This document shows, piece by piece, positions 58,028 to 64,000 of a stretch of DNA of 64,000 bases (position 1 is its first letter; the number at the start of each line of letters is the position of its first letter). The notes under the pieces were generated by a model. That model ran no database searches and was not told the origin of the DNA. It was given only the letters and a program-made list of their open reading frames with translations. The translations under genes were made by a program, and so were the position numbers. This stretch comes from Solilutibacter silvestris (GTDB taxonomy: Bacteria; Pseudomonadota; Gammaproteobacteria; Xanthomonadales; Xanthomonadaceae), in the NCBI RefSeq assembly GCF_002895945.1, contig NZ_NPZB01000001.1, forward strand, positions 1,379,501 through 1,443,500. Reading direction: 5' to 3'.

Positions 58028-58561
58028 ATGAACAAGCACAAGATTCGGAACACGATGATGGTCGCGGGCGCCATGCTGATGGCCCCGGCGGCATTCGCCC
58101 AGGTCAACGTCGGTGGCGTGGCGCGTGGCGCCGTGCAGGCTGGTCCGGTGGGCGTCGGTGTCGGGGCACAAGGTGGTGCTTCCGCGAATGGAATTGGCAA
58201 CGTCGTGGGCGGTGTTGGCCAAGCGACCGGACAAGCCGTCGGCGGCGTGGTGAAGGGTGCCAGCCACGTGGCGCATGGTGCCGCCAATACTGCCGGTCAG
58301 GCCGCGAGCCAGACGGGCGCTGCGGCATCCGGGGCCGTCAATGGCGCAGCGCAGGCCGGCAACAATTCGGTGAATGGTGCGATGAACGCCGGCGCGACCG
58401 GCGAAGGCGCCACCAACGCCGGGCAGTCGACAGATGCCTCGCTCGCGGGCGGCGCCAAGGTCGATGCCGATGCCGGCAATGGGTCGGCCAAGGTCGGTGT
58501 CGAAGGTTCGGGTGCAGCCAAGGTGAAGACGCATCACCGCTCGCACCGCAAGGCGCAATAA
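58028..58561 (+). CDS. Exported Gly/Ala-rich repeat-like protein
   Basis: 177 residues. GAGGTA lies 6 bases before the ATG, and a signal peptide follows (MVAGAMLMAPAAFA). The mature part is low-complexity: many Gly, Ala, Asn, Thr and Val, such as GGVARGAVQAGPVGVGVGAQ, and a basic C-terminal tail with HHRSHRK. No family is recognised. An upstream start at 57908 is open but lacks a signal. A strong terminator follows 34 bases after the stop. Confidence 0.7.
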   Translation: MNKHKIRNTMMVAGAMLMAPAAFAQVNVGGVARGAVQAGPVGVGVGAQGGASANGIGNVVGGVGQATGQAVGGVVKGASHVAHGAANTAGQAASQTGAAASGAVNGAAQAGNNSVNGAMNAGATGEGATNAGQSTDASLAGGAKVDADAGNGSAKVGVEGSGAAKVKTHHRSHRKAQ

Positions 58562-58594
58562 GCCCGCCACGGCGCAGTGGTTGGCTGATGCTGC

Positions 58595-58624
58595 GAAGCC
58601 CCGCCCAAGCGGGGCTTCGTTTTG
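58595..58624 (+). terminator. Intrinsic terminator before pyrG
   Basis: GAAGCCCCGC (58595-58604) and GCGGGGCTTC (58609-58618) pair around CCAA, followed by GTTTT. It ends the Gly/Ala-rich gene, so the pyrG promoter lies between here and 58703. Confidence 0.85.
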
Positions 58625-58672
58625 TCGGCTCGATGACGGGCGGGGTTCGCGCCGGGGCGGGCTTGCCGGTAG

Positions 58673-61212
<2,540 letters not shown>

Positions 61213-61215
61213 TGA

Positions 61216-62565
<1,350 letters not shown>

Positions 62566-62567
62566 GG

Positions 62568-62921
62568 ATGAACGACCGCCGCGCCGTATTCATCGCCATC
62601 GTGCTGCTGCTGGGCCTATTGGCGTGGCTGCAGTACCGCTGGTGGTTCGGTCGCGGTGGCCATCGCGACGTGGTGGTGTTGCAGCATCGTGTGGAAGCGC
62701 AGGTCTCCGACAACGCCACGCGCCAGCAGCGCAATGATGCGCTGGCCGCGGAAGTGCATGATCTCAAGGATCCGGCATCCGGCGGTGCGGCCGTGGAAGA
62801 ACGTGCGCGCAACGAACTCGGCATGGTCAAGCCCGGCGAAACCTTCTATCGCGTGGTGAACGATCCCAATGCCGCGCGCCCCAAGCCGCAGGAACCGTCG
62901 AAGCCCCAGGACAAGCAATGA
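62568..62921 (+). CDS. ftsB: Cell division protein FtsB
   Basis: 117 residues. One N-terminal membrane helix (VFIAIVLLLGLLAWLQYRWW) leads into a periplasmic coiled coil and the conserved end VEERARNELGMVKPGETFYRVV. It bridges FtsL and FtsQ in the divisome. The position between eno and ispD is the usual one. The protein has a Lys/Pro-rich tail ([13 protein letters not shown]). The stop overlaps the ispD start by 4 bases. Confidence 0.93.
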   Translation: MNDRRAVFIAIVLLLGLLAWLQYRWWFGRGGHRDVVVLQHRVEAQVSDNATRQQRNDALAAEVHDLKDPASGGAAVEERARNELGMVKPGETFYRVVNDPNAARPKPQEPSKPQDKQ

Positions 62922-63634
62922 ACATGGAACGTCATTGGTGCGTGGTCCCCGCCGCAGGCACCGGGCAGCGGTTCGGTGGCGTGGTGCCGAAGCAGTATCT
63001 GCAAGTCGCCGGGCGCACCATCCTGCGGCATACGCTGGACGCGTTGCTTGGTCATCCGCTGATCGCCGGCGTGGTGGTGGTGCTGGCCGCGGGCGATCCG
63101 CACTGGCCGGACGAGGCCGACGCGCATGGCAAGCCTGCTTTTGACAAACCCGTCCTCACTGCGATCGGTGGCGACAGCCGCGCGGCGTCGGTGTTGTCCG
63201 GGCTTGAACGCTTGCCGGCGGATGTGGGCGACGCCGATCTGGTGCTGGTCCACGATGCCGCGCGTCCGAACCTGGCGCTGTCCGATCTCGATGCACTGAT
63301 CGCGGCAGTACGCGCGAATCCGCAACAGGGCGGCATCCTTGGCGCGCCGGTGCGCGACACCTTGAAGCGTGCGGGTGAAAAACGTTCGATCGCGGCGACC
63401 GAAGCGCGCGAGCAGTTGTGGCGCGCGTTTACCCCGCAGATGTTCGCGCGCGGGGCGTTGTCGTCGGCGTTGCGCAGTGTGCGTTCGAAGGGCGAGGCGA
63501 TCACCGACGAGGCGATGGCGATGGAATTGCAGGGCGCGCATCCGCTGCTGGTGGAAGGGCGCGAGGACAACCTCAAGATCACCACGCCCGCCGATCTCGT
63601 CCACTTCGAATTCCTGCTGGGGCGACGCGCATGA
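62918..63634 (+). CDS. ispD: 2-C-methyl-D-erythritol 4-phosphate cytidylyltransferase
   Basis: 238 residues. The nucleotide-binding start is [33 protein letters not shown] and LVHDAARP follow; the C-terminal part has [12 protein letters not shown] and [11 protein letters not shown]. It makes CDP-methylerythritol in the MEP isoprenoid pathway. The start overlaps ftsB by 4 bases and the stop overlaps ispF by 4, as usual for this pair. Confidence 0.96.
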   Translation: MNMERHWCVVPAAGTGQRFGGVVPKQYLQVAGRTILRHTLDALLGHPLIAGVVVVLAAGDPHWPDEADAHGKPAFDKPVLTAIGGDSRAASVLSGLERLPADVGDADLVLVHDAARPNLALSDLDALIAAVRANPQQGGILGAPVRDTLKRAGEKRSIAATEAREQLWRAFTPQMFARGALSSALRSVRSKGEAITDEAMAMELQGAHPLLVEGREDNLKITTPADLVHFEFLLGRRA

Positions 63635-64000
63635 ACCTGCGCATCGGCCACGGCTTCGATGTCCATGCTTTCGGCGATGGCGATCACGTCATGCTGGGTG
63701 GCGTGCGTGTCCCGCATGTGCGCGGTGTGGTTGCGCATAGTGACGGCGACGTGGTGCTGCATGCGCTGTGCGACGCGCTGCTCGGTGCGCTGGCGCTGGG
63801 GGACATTGGCCAGCATTTCCCGCCATCGGACATGCGCTGGAAGGACGCGAACAGCATCGACTTCCTGCGTCATTGCCATGCGCTGGTCCGCGAGCATGGC
63901 TGGATGCTCGGCAATGCCGACATCACCGTGTTGTGCGAACGACCGAAAGTCGGGCCGCATGCACAGGCGATGCGCGAAACCATCGCGATCGCCTGCGGTG
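63631..64000 (+). CDS. ispF: 2-C-methyl-D-erythritol 2,4-cyclodiphosphate synthase, N-terminal part (cut by window edge)
   Basis: 123 residues are visible. [21 protein letters not shown] gives the metal ligands (Asp and His of FDVH). [32 protein letters not shown] and [15 protein letters not shown] are also family blocks. The next MEP step after the kinase encoded elsewhere. The C-terminus lies beyond the window. It is translationally coupled to ispD. Confidence 0.96.
   Translation, partial: MNLRIGHGFDVHAFGDGDHVMLGGVRVPHVRGVVAHSDGDVVLHALCDALLGALALGDIGQHFPPSDMRWKDANSIDFLRHCHALVREHGWMLGNADITVLCERPKVGPHAQAMRETIAIACG

Overview
The window looks like chromosomal DNA from a high-GC gammaproteobacterium of the Lysobacteraceae (Xanthomonadaceae). 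The main reason is the arginine locus. It encodes an N-acetylornithine carbamoyltransferase, an acetylcitrulline-type deacetylase and a fused N-acetylglutamate synthase/kinase, the acetylated-citrulline route known from Xanthomonas and relatives. The gene order pyrG-kdsA-eno-ftsB-ispD-ispF fits as well. No tRNA, rRNA, CRISPR, transposase or phage gene was seen. The genus cannot be told.

Layout. 0-3.2 kb: hutI (cut by the window edge) and a ClcA-type chloride channel on the minus strand, with hutF divergent. 3.2-10.35 kb: argF'-argG-argE'-argB(A)-argC-argH; most junctions overlap by 4-8 bases. In front is a possible attenuator: a 29-codon ORF with three Arg codons in a row of four, a competing segment and an intrinsic terminator. 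10.35-19 kb: ogt and a nucleotide pyrophosphatase lipoprotein, a large secreted GH123-like protein, an exported methyltransferase, hutU, and an ATP-grasp gene overlapping a small unknown gene. 19-26 kb: an unusual zinc-ribbon SDR with an ABC-2 exporter pair, a MATE pump, an ECF sigma factor with a membrane partner, and a DUF72 protein. 26-32.7 kb: a serine hydrolase, a translationally coupled HD-GYP/EAL pair for cyclic-di-GMP, an MsbA-like exporter and a response regulator. 32.7-37.2 kb: an integral membrane protein, an M1 peptidase, a small acidic protein and a periplasmic cyclophilin.

37.2-39.9 kb: a PadR regulator, its membrane partner and an OmpA-like lipoprotein lie between two inverted copies of a hairpin-forming repeat. 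The copies carry a compensatory base change. 39.9-46.7 kb: PHB and ketone-body genes (phaZ, then bdhA-adc-patatin) with a dicarboxylate symporter. Together they could break PHB to 3-hydroxybutyrate, oxidise it to acetoacetate and decarboxylate that to acetone. 46.7-52.6 kb: a ferritin-like protein, a DksA-type zinc finger, a Nudix hydrolase and a thioesterase, two NlpC/P60 hydrolases, slyD, an amino-acid oxidase-like flavoprotein and hutG. 52.6-58.6 kb: an S9 peptidase, a methyltransferase, parE and three small exported proteins. 58.7 kb to the end: pyrG, kdsA, eno, ftsB, ispD and ispF (cut by the window edge).

Histidine degradation genes are spread over three places (hutI/hutF, hutU, hutG). 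They fit the five-step route in which formiminoglutamate is deaminated and then deformylated; hutH was not seen. The genome is compact: several convergent pairs touch or overlap. Most long opposite-strand reading frames are mirror images of high-GC genes and were left out.
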